Origin: Dipteronia dyeriana
Lineage: Eukaryota > Streptophyta > Magnoliopsida > Sapindales > Sapindaceae
Direction of reading: 5' to 3'
Length of the DNA stretch: 64,000 bases
Assembly: GCA_032871835.1 (NCBI GenBank)
Contig: CM065298.1
Coordinates: forward strand, 13,397,096-13,461,095
In this document: positions 12,939 to 24,426 of the stretch, piece after piece
How positions within the stretch are numbered: position 1 is the stretch's first letter
Layout: the number at the start of each line of letters is the position of its first letter
Notes under the pieces: model-generated
Told to the model about the DNA's origin: nothing
The model's input: the letters and a program-made list of their open reading frames with translations, nothing else
Databases searched by the model: none
Translations under genes and position numbers: made by a program

Positions 12939-13440
12939 AGAAAAATGACTTGAATAGAACTTTCTCACTTGAGATTTATTTATCCTTATTTGAATAGAAC
13001 TAGGATTATTAAGCAATAAAACCTGTTATATTCGGGCTTTGATGAATCAAATTAGTTCATTGAGTTGATAAATTCTTGCAATTTTATTAACAGTATTTGC
13101 TTCAAAGTAGAAGTTAATAATTATTTGGTGAATGGAAGAACTTTGGGATGTTCCCGTTTGCTGTAGAAGAAGAGAAGTATTGGGCATCTTGGTTGACTCA
13201 AGAACCCAACTGACCTGTCAAATAATAATAAAAGAAATGCCAGAAAAAGATTGTACACAACACTGATCAAAATAAGAAACAAGAAGCACAAGAAGATATA
13301 AAAACAGAAATAAAAACAACACCCTACCGTGGTTTGGCTTAAAAGAAGCCAACACATGAGCCTCGCAGAGAAGCACATTTACTATATGAGTGTCTTTAAA
13401 AACCAATTACAACACTGATCAACCTAGAAATAACCCATAA
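12939..13440. other. No gene recognised
   Basis: The sequence joins the F-box relic to the gag remnant of the Ty3 element. Overlapping minus-strand frames at 13121-13406 are hydrophobic and of low complexity and match nothing I recognise. The exact broken end of the Ty3 element lies somewhere in this stretch. Confidence 0.4.
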
Positions 13441-14592
13441 AAAATCTAGATCCGTTACCGCTAAAGGATCACAAACCCATTGGTAGTTGTTGAATCCCGT
13501 ATTGTTGAATTCTTGAGTATTCCCTTGGTGGTTTGGTTGCTCATTTGCTATTGTCCGCCCATAAGAACTTCAGATTATTTCTCCAATACGGGTTGTAGGT
13601 GTTAGAATAGGGATCATTCATTTGTCGTTGGAACCCATCGTTTGAGCTTCCTCTTGTCGAGCTTGTTGATCCTCTTCTCAAATAAATATCTCTACAATCT
13701 CGCCCATATTCTTGGTGAGCACCATATTGAGGTGGGTTCTTGATCAAATTCTGCATAGAGGCTTGCATTGTTTACATTTGTTTCGTGAGCTTGGCCATCT
13801 CTATTGCCATTTCGGTGTTCGCACTCACTGCACATCAACCTCCACCTCTTCTGCTAGAGCTTCCTTGTTGCAAATTCTGTTCTAGTTTCTCATGTGCATC
13901 TATAACCACAACCACTATCATGTTTACAACTGTTCCTCCACACGAATTATTGACTAAGAGCTGCGTGTATCATGATAGTCCACTCCGAAATGAAGACACC
14001 TTGTACTCGTCTGGCACCGTATGCGAATGGCATTGAGCAAGGAGTAGTTGAAACCTCTCCCAAGTTTCATGAAAGGGTTTCCCTTCTTGTTCTTGAAAAG
14101 CGGCTATCTTCACCTATAATCCCTTTGTTTTCTGTGCAGGGAAGAAACTGTTGAAGAAGGCACTGCAAACTTGACCCCATGTCGTTAGAGAACCGGAAAG
14201 GAGAGCCATAAACCATTGCTTCGCTCTTTCCTTAAGAGAGTGCTTAAAATACCATATATGAAGTTGATTTCTAGAGAGTGTGCCTTGGCGGGTGTTGATG
14301 GGAAAAGTCTCTAGCACCACACTATATTCGTTCATGAATTGGCCGGAGACGATTAATCTTCTCAGTGCAATCCATAGAATGATGGTAATAGGGTAATATG
14401 CATTCCTTTTAGCTCGTACTGTCTTGTGAGTTGTGAGATCATCTAGAATAATTGACGAGGGTTGATTTCCTATCGTCGGTAATGCATATTCCCCTCATGG
14501 TGAGGTGATGTTCTTGGTGAGGTGGTTGCTCAGGTGGATTGTGTTGATTCTCCATTTCTTGTGTAGGGTTAGGATCTAATAAATCTACCACT
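13441..14592 (-). pseudogene. gag: gag of an Athila-like Ty3-gypsy element, broken
   Basis: Read on the minus strand, 14335-14114 has the retrotransposon gag core (HSLKERAKQWFMALLSGSL, then TWGQVCSAFFNSFFP), which forms the capsid shell. Further on, 13768-13541 has the glycine/asparagine/tyrosine-rich tail with NDPYSNTYNPYWRNN, typical of Athila gag proteins. The upstream part (to 14592) contains stops and frameshifts. Protease, reverse transcriptase and integrase are absent, so the element is truncated on its 3' side near 13.1-13.4 kb. Confidence 0.75.
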
Positions 14593-15342
14593 GGGGTCGT
14601 TGTTTTTTTTGTTTAAATACTGAACAATCCTGGATTTTTTTAATGACTGAATATGGATTAAAATCTGTACCTGAATGACATGTTTTTTTTCTTTTTCTCA
14701 CATCATGTATTGTCAATACGTTTGTTTTTTTAAAAGTAAAATTATCTGAATATAAGTAATTTTACATTTATACATATGTTAAACAATTATACATATAATA
14801 TGGAATAAAAACAATCCAAAAATAATAATTATATATAAACACATATGATCTTCATCTTTAATTACAAACAAACTTCATTTTTCTAAGAAAAGAAAGGTTT
14901 TTTTTTTAAAATAAAATAAAAAGGACATCAGAAAAACTCGTACAAAACACTATAATATATATATAAATACATCACCATAATATCATAATAAAGTATTGAT
15001 ATTAAACACTAATATGAATAGTGATTATAGTTATTTTTTATTAGGGTTTTTTTAAAAGCTATTTAAAATAAGCAATATATTAAAATAAATATTTTTATAC
15101 CATATGTAATTTTGATGAAATTGGAAATATGTTATATATGGGGGGATAGTATCGGAATAAAAGATTTTAGATTGTATTTAATGCAATTCAGTGATTTGTA
15201 ATTAAGTTAAAAGTCAAGATTTTTTACTTTTTATTTTAAGTTTTATTTTAAGATTTTTAAGTTGTTTGACCACTTAAAAAAAAAAACTTAATAATTATAT
15301 TTCAGACCCATTAAATTTTAAGTGGAAAAAACAATCGACCCC
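14593..15342. mobile_element. 750-bp Tourist-like MITE, copy 1
   Basis: The element starts GGGGTCGTTGTTTTTTTTG and ends in ...CAATCGACCCC, so the ends are inverted repeats. Over its whole length it resembles the reverse complement of 47886-48633. TAA follows the right end, but act precedes the left end, so the 3-bp duplication expected of PIF/Harbinger elements is not kept here. It lies between the gag and the primer-binding site of the Ty3 element. Confidence 0.75.
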
Positions 15343-15603
15343 TAAATCTACTCCTACTATCTTCCTACTTGGTTAATGTTGTCCTTAAAGGAAATCAGGA
15401 ATCCTCCCCTAGAACGGCGTCCATTGCTCTACTTAAGATCTTGAAAAAAAAAAAAAAAAACTAAGAAAGCAATAAAAAGATACTATTGAAATTAAAATTA
15501 AACAAAAGCTAAATTAATTACAAACTACCTAGAAAAAGACTACTAAAAGAATTAAGATTAACCGAAAGTTTTAGCAATCGATCATTGACAGCGGCGTCAA
15601 AGT
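15343..15603 (-). other. Leader and primer-binding site of the Athila-like element
   Basis: On the minus strand the LTR end (...AATGTATCA at 15604) is followed by ACTTTGACGCCGCTGTC at about 15587-15603. This resembles the Athila-group primer site (TGGCGCCGTTGCC), complementary to the 3' end of a tRNA thought to be tRNA-Asp. The rest is an A/T-rich untranslated leader. Confidence 0.55.
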
Positions 15604-16153
15604 TGATACATTAAATTTTTACTTAAAAGTATGTTCATAGGGACCGGTGAAGAGTTGGTTAAAACTAATTGATTTAGGTAAAATCTAATCTAAGTGTATG
15701 TATATAAAATTGCATTTCAAATGAAACTCAAATCGATTGTTTTGACTTAGAAATTAAAGTTAAACTACGCAATTAAAATAATTAGCCACAACACGTGAAT
15801 GTAAAATATGAGATGGGATACTAGGAATCGACACAACCTTATAAGAACACTCAATGTACCTAAGATAGTCTCATTAAGCTCTTCAATTTAGATTTAGGGC
15901 TTGTTTTCAAAGTTTTAACAATTACGTTCTAGGATTCTTTCCTTGCTCACACAAGGCTATGTGACAAGCTTAGTCAAAAACTATGGTTTCACAAAAACTA
16001 TAAGCCAAATTAATACACCAAGGCTGTACACATATCAATTTTCTCATTTACTAAGCATGTGATTTGGTTCTAATTGGAAAGGCCATTCACACATAAACCC
16101 AAATCTCATCGATAATCTAATCCAAAAATTCACTTTTATTGAGGTCACTAATA
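15604..16153 (-). mobile_element. 5' LTR of the Athila-like element, distal part
   Basis: This is the R/U5-side half of an LTR reading on the minus strand, ending TATCA next to the primer site. It is cut at 16153 by the Mutator-like element; the other half resumes at 25819 and carries the TATA box. Together the halves give about 1.34 kb, a normal Athila LTR size. Confidence 0.6.
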
Positions 16154-16185
16154 AGATCATCTCTAATACAATACTATTTTAGTGT
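16154..16185 (+). repeat. Left terminal inverted repeat of the MULE
   Basis: AGATCATCTCTAATACA pairs with the right end at 25802-25818 with two mismatches in 17 positions. A second related motif (gctctaatacaatgcc) follows at about 16228 and matches an inner motif near the right end, so the inverted similarity is long but degenerate. Confidence 0.65.
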
Positions 16186-16558
16186 GCTAATGCTATAATC
16201 TAGTGTAAAGTAAAAAAAAAAACATGCTCTAATACAATGCCAATTTGACAAAACAATAAATGCAGTTTATTTTTTTAATTACAAAAATACCACTTTATAA
16301 TTGTATTGAATGGCTCGAAAAATAAATGGTACTATTTCAGAGGGGTGTTGTGTAAATATCACCAGTTTAGTAATATAAGTTAAAAATGTACCATTTAACG
16401 TAAAAATATGAGAATACCCCGATAAAATTGAAAAAGAGAGAAAGTTGTCGTTTTGTGAGTTTGAGAAAGAAACCGACGACAACGAAATCGACGACAAGGA
16501 AATCAACGGCTAATTGACCGAAACGGGAATACAGTACATTTCGCAGCGATTGACAGAG

Positions 16559-17652
16559 GTAAGTTCAGTTTGTTTTATTTATCAATTTGTTGTTGATAAC
16601 TTATCGTTGCATTTTTGACTTGTTTTGTTGATTGAAATTGTAGATTAGGGTTGACAATGATTGTGGTTTGGGTTTGGGTTTGAGTTTGGGTTTGAAATGA
16701 GGTTGAATATGTTATGAGGAAGATGAAAGTCTGGTATCAAGCATTGTTTTTTTTTATAAAAAAAATTAATCGAGAATATTTCAAGCGAAATAGAGGAAAT
16801 TTTATAGAAAGATTCGAGAAAATTTATCATACGATCGAGATTATTTCTCAAAGGATCTAGCACATTTTCAAAGCATCGAGAATATTTTTAAAGGATCGAG
16901 AAATTGTTTGAAACGATCGAGAATATTTTTCTAACGATCGAGAATGTTTTTCTAAGGGTCGAGATTTTGTTACATGATCGAGACGATTTTTCAAAGGATC
17001 GATAATTTTTTAAAACGATCAAGAATATTTTTCTAATGATTGAAATTTTTTAAAATGATCGAGAAGATTTTTCAAAGAATCGAGAGGTTTTTCAAAGTAT
17101 CGAGACTATTTTCAAAGGATCGAGAATTTTTTCAAACGATCGAGAATATTTTTCTAACGATCGAGAATGTTTTTCAAAGGGTTCAGATTTTATAAAATGA
17201 TTGAGAGGATTTTTCAAAGAATTGAGAGGTTTTTCAAAGGATCGAGAATTTTTTCTAACGATCGAGAATGTTTTTCAAAGGGTCGAGATTTTTTCAAATG
17301 ATCGAGAAGATTTTTATAAGAATCGAGAGGTTTATAAAAGGATCGAGACTATTTTCAAAGGATCGAGAATGTTTTGAAACAATCGAGAATATTTGTCTAA
17401 CTATCGAGAATGTTTTTCAAATGGTCGAGATTTTATAAAATGATCGAGAAGATTTTTCAATGAATCAAGAGGTTTTTCAAAGGATCGAGACTATTTTCAA
17501 AGGATTGATAGGTTTTTTAAAGGATCGATAGGTTTTTTAAAGGATCGGGACTATTTTCAAAGATCGAGACTATTTCTAAAGGATCGAGAACTTTTTCAAA
17601 GGATCGAGAATTTGTTTCAAACGATCGAGAATATTTTCTAATTTTTTTCCAG
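16559..17652 (+). other. Predicted leader intron of the Ulp1-like gene, containing the GATCGAG array
   Basis: A GT donor at 16559 (cagag/gtaag) follows a short leader with gacgacaacgaaatcgacg. The matching acceptor TTTTTTTCCAG ends at 17652, 34 bp before the first ATG of the gene. The whole GATCGAG array lies between these sites. The borders are good consensus matches but are not proven by transcripts. Confidence 0.5.
16770..17640 (+). repeat. Left GATCGAG tandem array
   Basis: A motif close to GATCGAGAATATTTTTCTAA recurs with spacing of mostly 18-23 bp over about 870 bp. The GATCGAG core is most conserved and the T-rich spacer varies. All units have the same orientation on the + strand. Short open frames across it on the minus strand (runs of LDP and ILDR-like residues) are by-products of the repeat. 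Confidence 0.9.
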
Positions 17653-17686
17653 TTTACTGATGTATTGTTTCTGTGACATTGTATAT

Positions 17687-20600
17687 GACGAGCATGTTGA
17701 AGGATTTGCTTAAAACTCCAGAGGGAGATTGGTTCAAGGGAAAATTGACCCGACACGTGAAGCCCTCGCCCGTATAGACGATGCACTTAACCGTGTCCCT
17801 GAAGAGTTTGCTGTTGAGGATCGGCGTTGGTTCATGGCCTCCTGTTTCGGGCATTTCATGTCGAAGCACCGGAAGCTAATGATTTCGGGTGGTGTTATTC
17901 ATCAGCTGATGTTGTGGGAGTTGGACCACAACGGGCTGATAGATGAGATGCGGTTCTTGTTAGGGAACCATGTGGTCAGGTTTTCGAAGGTGGAATTTAG
18001 GCTCATCACCGTATTACGTTTTGGAGTCGTACCAGACACGAGTATGTATGTTGTAGTGGAGAATGACATACATCAACGGTACTTTCCTGGACACGATGAG
18101 GTATCGTTGGATGACTTGAGGGTTGTTCTTACCCGCAGAGAGTTTCAACAGGCGTACGATGCTTTGAAATTGTGTCTCATTTACATGTTGAACTGGATAT
18201 TGATGGGGGTGGACGAGAGATTGAAGATTCTAGTTTGGCATTTTCGGTTGGTAAATGACCTCAATGCATTCGATGCGTTTCTGTGGGGTGCCTACGTCTA
18301 TAGGCATTCCATTTTTTCATTCAAGCATGCATTACCGCGATGACGTGAGGAGAGACGCTAACAGTCACAGGGCGATGTTGTACATTCAGTGGAGGGGTAC
18401 ACCATTTATGGTCTATCACATGCCCTTTTGGTAAGATATTTGATTTCCAACACGTACATTAAATTTCGTTTCCAAAATTGTTTTGGATTATAACTGTACT
18501 TATCTTTGATACAGATATTTGCTTTCGAGGTGATCCCCCAACTGGGCATCGATTTCGAGACTCGAAGGGTTACAAACCTTTCTCCTTGTATGTTGAAGTG
18601 AGAGTTGACCAAACAACCTAGAGGGAAGAAGCTGGACAAGATTTTTAGTGCTAGGGTAATTATTTAATTTGTTAATCGTTATATTACTTACTATAAGTAA
18701 CAATGACATTCATCTAACTAAGCTTTCAGATGTCTGCGAGGATGAAAATCGTGCCCACAACAGCTGAGGCGATGGCACCGTACTTCGCAGGCCTAAGTGA
18801 GAGGAGGGAGGGGGAGCCCGTATGTGCATGACTACAGGGTTCACCTTCCTACTGTCCCTGATCCGACTATTAGTGCAGATTGTCCCAAGGAGGAGGGTGA
18901 GGGTGGGAGGTGTAATGAGACGGAGCCTTCAGACCCAATGGGGTACAGAATTCAGTGGCATGGACACTGGCAGATCTGAGCCATCTCCTCGGCGAGTGAG
19001 GTGTAGACGGGTCTTGTTTACCACCCCAGGACCTAGTGTTGATCCATGGGATTCCCATGCAGGAGTTGGACGTGATGGGGAGGTAAGTTGAGATTGTAGT
19101 TTTTTTTTTATTAACAAGATTGTTGATTGTCTTAGTATTAACAATATAGCATGATTTCAGGCCTCATGGGAACATCAGTTCAACGAGTTACGTGAAGCCC
19201 TCCGAAAGAGTGAGGATGATCGACAACAACAGCACCGGAAGTTGCTGGATTTGATCCGAAAGAGCAAAGAGGATCGACAACAACAACATAGGGAGTTTCT
19301 TGCATTGATCAGGGGCCTTCAGGGCTTCAGGATGCATATGTATCAGCATAGGGAGGATCCACATCCCCTCGAGCAGCAGACTCCCCCTCCGAGCGAGCAG
19401 CCGGCCCTCCCACCCCCCTCGGAGTAAGCAGCAGGGTTTCCCTCCCCCTCTGAGCGAGCAGCAGGCTACCCCTTCCCTTCTCGCTCCGAGCGAACAGTCG
19501 GCTCTCCCTCCCCCTCCGAACGAGTAGTCAGCCCCTTCTTCCCCTCAAAGTGAGCACCAGGCTCCCCCTCCCCTTCCGAGCGAGCAGTAGGCTCTCCCTC
19601 CACCTCGAGGATGATCGACAATAACAACATCGGGAGTTGCTGGATTTGATCCGGAAGAGCGAGGAGGATCGACAACAACAACATAGGGAGTTACTTGCAT
19701 TGATCAGGGGCCTTCAGGGCTTCAGGACACATATGTATCAGCATAGAGAGGATCCACATCCCCTCGAGCAGCAAGCTCCCCCTCCCCCTTCGAGTGAGCA
19801 GTCAGCCCTCCCTCCTCCTCAGGGTGAGCAGCAGGCTCCCCTCTCCCTCCGAGCGAGCAGCCGACCCCCCTCCTCCTCTGAGTAAGCACCAGGCTCCCCC
19901 TCACCCTCTCCTTCCCCCTCCTCCTCCCCCTCAGAGCGAGTAGTTGGCTCCCCCTCCACATCGGAGCGAGCAACATGCTCCCCCTCTACCTCCCCTCGAG
20001 CAGCAAGCTCCCTCTCCACCGGCTACTTCGATCCAGCCACACATGAAGGAAGCTCCTCATCTCAGCACACCCCCAACGGGGGGAGTTCGACAACAGAGGC
20101 GTGTACTGAAGTGTAGTTGGCAGTTGCTTAGCCCGTACACATATCCGTGCCGACCTAAGAGGATGAGGATAATACTTGAGGGACCTGACAACGTATTTAA
20201 TCCCCACAGACTGGTGGACGGTGACCAGTTGAAGGCTTATCGAGCCTTCAAGAAGAACGTAAACGGGGAACTGTAAGTAAATTTCTTTGTTATTTATGTG
20301 GCAGCTTTTCTTCTAATGAATTAAATAAATGTGTAGCTGATGGAACATTAATGCAGACATGATGTTGATTTGCTGGAGCCAGTTGATGCTGCATGGTTCC
20401 ATCGGATGCAGACCAACTTCATGGATGTTGATGATGAGGTACATGAGACCATAAATTCTGTTTTTAATATTTGTTTTAGATGTGTAAGCCTCATAACACT
20501 TTATTACGTGTATATATTTCCAGCATATGGACGCATAGCTCCATATTCTTCGGAAGCGTCAACAGGCTTTCTCGAATGTGTACAGTCAGATGGTTAACAT

Positions 20601-21447
20601 ATTGGATACGCAGTTTTTTATAAATACTGAAATTAGTAATGATTACGCATGCTTGTAAATTTGTATGGAAAACATTAATAATTTTGAGTTTGTGTTTCTA
20701 CAGTCTTTTCTGGAGCACCAGTACAGGAAAATGATGCCTCGTGATTCTCACGGAGAGATCACCCCAGTGCGGTGGAATGTTTTGAGGTCTTGGTGGAAGG
20801 ATGACGACCTTACGACGGTGCTTGGTAGTGCCCCGATTGGATGCATTCTGTGGCACGAGTTTGACATGGTAAGTGTTACTTGGTTTGCAATTACGAATAT
20901 AAATGTTTTTGTACATCCTAACACCTGCTGTTTATGTTTACATGTCCTGATACCGTGCAACATTGGGCGCCAACATTGGCTATTGGTGTCTGTCGACCTC
21001 ACATGCGGGAAGATGTTTATAGTCGACCCCTAGAGACAGAAGATCCCAACGCATATCTGGAAGCAGCAGGTAGCCCCGTTGCGCTACTTTGTGCCCTCGA
21101 TATTGCATCAGGGCGGGTTTCATACTGCAAGACCGGCTGAACTTGAGAAATTTGAGAAGACAAGTAAGCCTTTCTCAATCAGTGTGGTATCCGAAAAACG
21201 TATCCCCCAGTAGAAGAAATCGTAAGACATTTTATAATAGTAACTTTGAGATTGTGTTATTATAAACCTAATGTTTTATTAACGCTTGTTAATGTGTCCA
21301 ACTGTAGGGGTAACAGTGGTCCCCACACGTTGAGATTGATTGAGTACTTACTGGAGGACAGAAAGGATTTTGATTGATCGAAAGACGATATGGGGATCAT
21401 TCGGGAGAAGATGACAGTTGAAATATTTGCAAACTCTCGGCTCATTT
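17687..21447 (+). pseudogene. DUF1985 / Ulp1-like cysteine protease gene, broken
   Basis: A start at 17687 (MTSMLKDLL, then DWFKGKLTRHV) is followed by a frameshift and a long DUF1985 stretch at 17714-18343 (FMASCFGHFMSKHRKL and RFSKVEFRLITVLRFG). Later exons follow at about 18342-18420, 18516-18654, 18730-19082, 19162-20274 and beyond. The Ulp1 (C48) domain spans about 20700-21440: GRQHWLLVSVDL holds the catalytic His, KMFIVDP the Asp. The expected GDCG around the catalytic Cys reads GNSG at 21309-21320. Stops interrupt conserved stretches at 18599, 20536 and 21031. An intact member would cut SUMO-like isopeptide bonds; this one cannot. Confidence 0.8.
19231..20040 (+). repeat. Internal duplication and proline-rich repeats in the Ulp1-like gene
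   Basis: A block encoding LLDLIRKS, DRQQQHRE and ALIRGLQGF occurs at 19231 and again about 405 bp later at 19636. Each copy is followed by GC-rich repeats of a ccccctccgagcgagcag type (encoding P-P-S-E-Q). A half copy of the coiled, Gln-rich unit also precedes at about 19205. Unequal exchange is the likely cause. In related proteins this is the low-complexity linker between DUF1985 and the protease domain. Confidence 0.8.
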
Positions 21448-21672
21448 AGATTTATGTAGTAATTCATTTGTATATGTACCAGTTCTTTTGTATATTTACC
21501 AATTCTTTTGTTTATGTACCAATTTTTTTTTGTATATTTATGAATTCTTTTGTATAAAAATGATTACATTTGTATATATACAAATCATATTTAAATACAT
21601 TTGCATTTTAGTTAATGAACAAGTTTACTTTTTGTTCAAATTATCACAATGTCATCATGATAACGTCTCAAA

Positions 21673-24426
21673 TCATTCCACAGTGGAGTCTCTAGTAGGG
21701 CACGTCTGTCTGTTGTGACCAACTGTATGACAGATACTACACTTGCGTCTGTATTCCTCAGGAATGACTCTGCTCGGACCTTCAGTAGTTAAAGCAGGGT
21801 TAGAACATCTCTTCGAATTATGCCATGTTTGTCCACATCGTCTACAATTCTGTGTAGTTGTTCTCTCCGAAGATGAGATACGGCGTGAAGCTCTCGAGCG
21901 ACTTGCTTGTCTCCTAGAGCTTGGATTCAAAACGACTCTCTCAACGATGTCAGATGGCACAATCCAAGTGGAAGGATGTCCAACCGACATAATAGGAACC
22001 GAGTACGCATCAATATGTGTTTGTCGCTTGTAGTAGTCCGTACAGAGGGATGTGAAATCCATGTTTCGGTCCCTGTAAAAACATTGAAAACGATAAGACT
22101 CACGTTTAAGTAATATTAACTGTAGATAAAATTGTATGAAGTACCTTGCGGCAATGAGAACGTGAGAACATGGAAGAAGGTCTATTTAGAATTTGTTACA
22201 TGTGCAAGTCTTCCGGGCTAAGTCAACGGTCCACTATTTTCCAACCCGTTTCACCGAGAATATGTTCCAGTCAACTGGATTAATGGTTATAAAATTGCAC
22301 TTATCAACATGTTTTAGGATCACAAGATGTGTTGCGTCGGTCAACTGATGACGCATGGATTGTGCAGCCCTATGACGATCGTGAAACCAACGTTGTAGCA
22401 TATTCCTAATGAACTCTGCCAAAGTCAACATAGGCAGTTGCCGTGCAAATTTTAGGCATGAGTTTATACATTATGCAGCATTTATTGTCATGACCCTATA
22501 CCTTCTGTTGGGGAAGTGTACACGGGACCACTTGTGTGGACCGGTATCAATTACTTATTCATATGCATTCTGGTGCAAGTTTCATAACTCTTTCATGTGC
22601 CGGTTATATTGCAACTTGGTGTACGCTCGGGCTGCTTTGTCCATTATTGCGGCAACATCTTTTCTATGATATCGCTTCTTAATATTTTTATAAAAGTGCC
22701 AACAACATATGGTATGAGTGGCATAAAGGAACACTTTAGAAATCCCTGCTTTAATGCTTGCTTGTCGATCAGAAATGAAAACCAAATCATCTATATGGCC
22801 AAGGTAACCTTTCAAGCAATCCAAAAACCACTCCCATGATAGGTTGTTTTCTGAGTCACCGTACCCAAAAGCAATTGGATAAACCTGCTCATTCCCATCC
22901 TGTGCAGTTGCAACAAACATTGTGTTCCCGAATCTACCTTTTAAATGGGTACCATCAACGACAATAACTAGACCATACACCTCTGAAATCCTCTGAGTGA
23001 GGCACCCAACGACATGAAAAAGTGTAGGAATTTACCATTTTTATCGCACTGTAAGTCGGTAATCGTTCCGGGATTTTGTTGTTCCAACACGTAACCAAAT
23101 AATGGCAGCAGTTGTAAGCTTTCCTCATGCGTTCTATAGGTCAGTAACAATGCATAATCAAGGGCTTGATGTGCCTCACTGTACATTATTTGGATACCAT
23201 ACATTGTTTTCATGTCGGCGATTATGTCCTTCAGACGCATTAGTCGACCATCATGTTGTTGTGATCTAGGTGCAACCACTTCTCCAATTATGACTGCACT
23301 AGCTTGTCGATCGCGACGGTGAATCTCCTCCAAGGGACAAGTGTGTTCGTTGATAAAACTTCTTACTTGAAAGTATGTCGCTTCATCTCTCCTAACCGCT
23401 CTTAACTTCCACGTACAGTTTTCCATCAAACAAACCAGATGTAATGTTGTCTTATTCGACCTTCTCACATTCCACTCGAAGTTGTGCCGCATTGCAAAAT
23501 GCCCAACCAATCTCTTCAAATCCTTTTTAATAGTAAAAAATTGACCTTTATATATCATGCCGGTAAGTTCATCTTCTACTAAGTTCCTGCTTCCACAACG
23601 AGTATGATTCTGCTCCTGGAATAACCCACGTTATGGCATTCTCAGAATCAGCTAGAGTTACATCAGGCCAGACCTCAGATGTCCTAGGTATATCTATTGC
23701 AGTGGAACTACATCTGTGTACATGTCTTGCACGTCTTTCCATTTCGAACGGTTCTTCATCTTCCTCATTGTTCGCTACATTATGTACCTGATACAAATTT
23801 GGCTCATTAGCCACCTCATGGATTGGTAAGTTATGAGGTTCATTGTTCTGTTCATTGTTCATGCCATTGTTCATCTCATTGTATTGGTGGTTGTACTGCC
23901 CAGCATTCATTTCAATTTGACAACCGAAATCATCGTCCAATTGAGCTCCAACTATATCACCATAGTAGGCTACTTCAAGTGGGACACCACATAGGTTTTC
24001 CATACCGTCAATCCCACTTCTTATTGTGAACAAATGGTTGCTTCCGTCTGAAGATCGAAAATGTTGGGTGTTATCATGAGGAGAGATTTCTTCACCGGTG
24101 ACACCTCCTACAACCCTCTCAATTAAACTGACACATACTTGAGGGATCACCCTATCTTCCCCTAGCATAAACAAAACATCGTCGTCATTTCTTATAAATG
24201 TGCGACATGTTATCCCGGGAACGATTGATATAGATTGTAGATCAGCAGTGTATTTGTTCACATCGTACTTCACAACGGTTTGTACGATCGACATAAGCTC
24301 TTCATAAGTCATATTTCTGGACATATACATTCCTTCGTTATCAGAACCAAGAAACCTCTGACTTCCATCAGGTAATTGCTCCCATTGACCGTTGTAAGAT
24401 ATGACTACTCTAACTCGATCTATTGT
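21673..24426 (-). pseudogene. MuDR-type (MULE) transposase gene, broken
   Basis: The N-terminal part lies at 24426-23569 (DGSQRFLGSDNEGMYMSRN then acidic and Asn-rich sequence). The MuDR DNA-binding domain is at 23558-22968 (GQFFTIKKDLKRLVGHFAMR). The catalytic core is at 22980-22582 (VVDGTHLKGRFG with the first Asp, FISDRQASI with the second, CCWHF). Then come TLAEFIRNMLQRWFHDR (22431-22234), a SWIM zinc finger (CTCNKF, LLPCSH; about 22200-22145) and an exon with a CCHC knuckle (CSICHTVGHNRQTC; 22062-21673). Frameshifts lie near 23590 and 22975. Stops include one at 22471-22473, where the conserved Glu of an NAAExxN block is expected, and two in the SWIM finger. The gene converges on the Ulp1-like gene. 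Confidence 0.85.

Noticed and set aside
13121..13406. Overlapping Cys/Phe/Leu-rich minus-strand frames as a secreted peptide
   Set aside because: Low-complexity composition, no conserved spacing, and position at the broken end of a retroelement.
16770..17640. Regularly spaced GATCGAG repeats as a CRISPR-like array
   Set aside because: The spacers are short, T-rich and similar to each other, the repeat is only about 7-10 bp, and the context is a plant transposon.
19242..20019. Several minus-strand Glu/Gly-rich frames in the Ulp1-like gene
   Set aside because: They are antisense by-products of the GC-rich Pro/Ser/Glu coding repeat.
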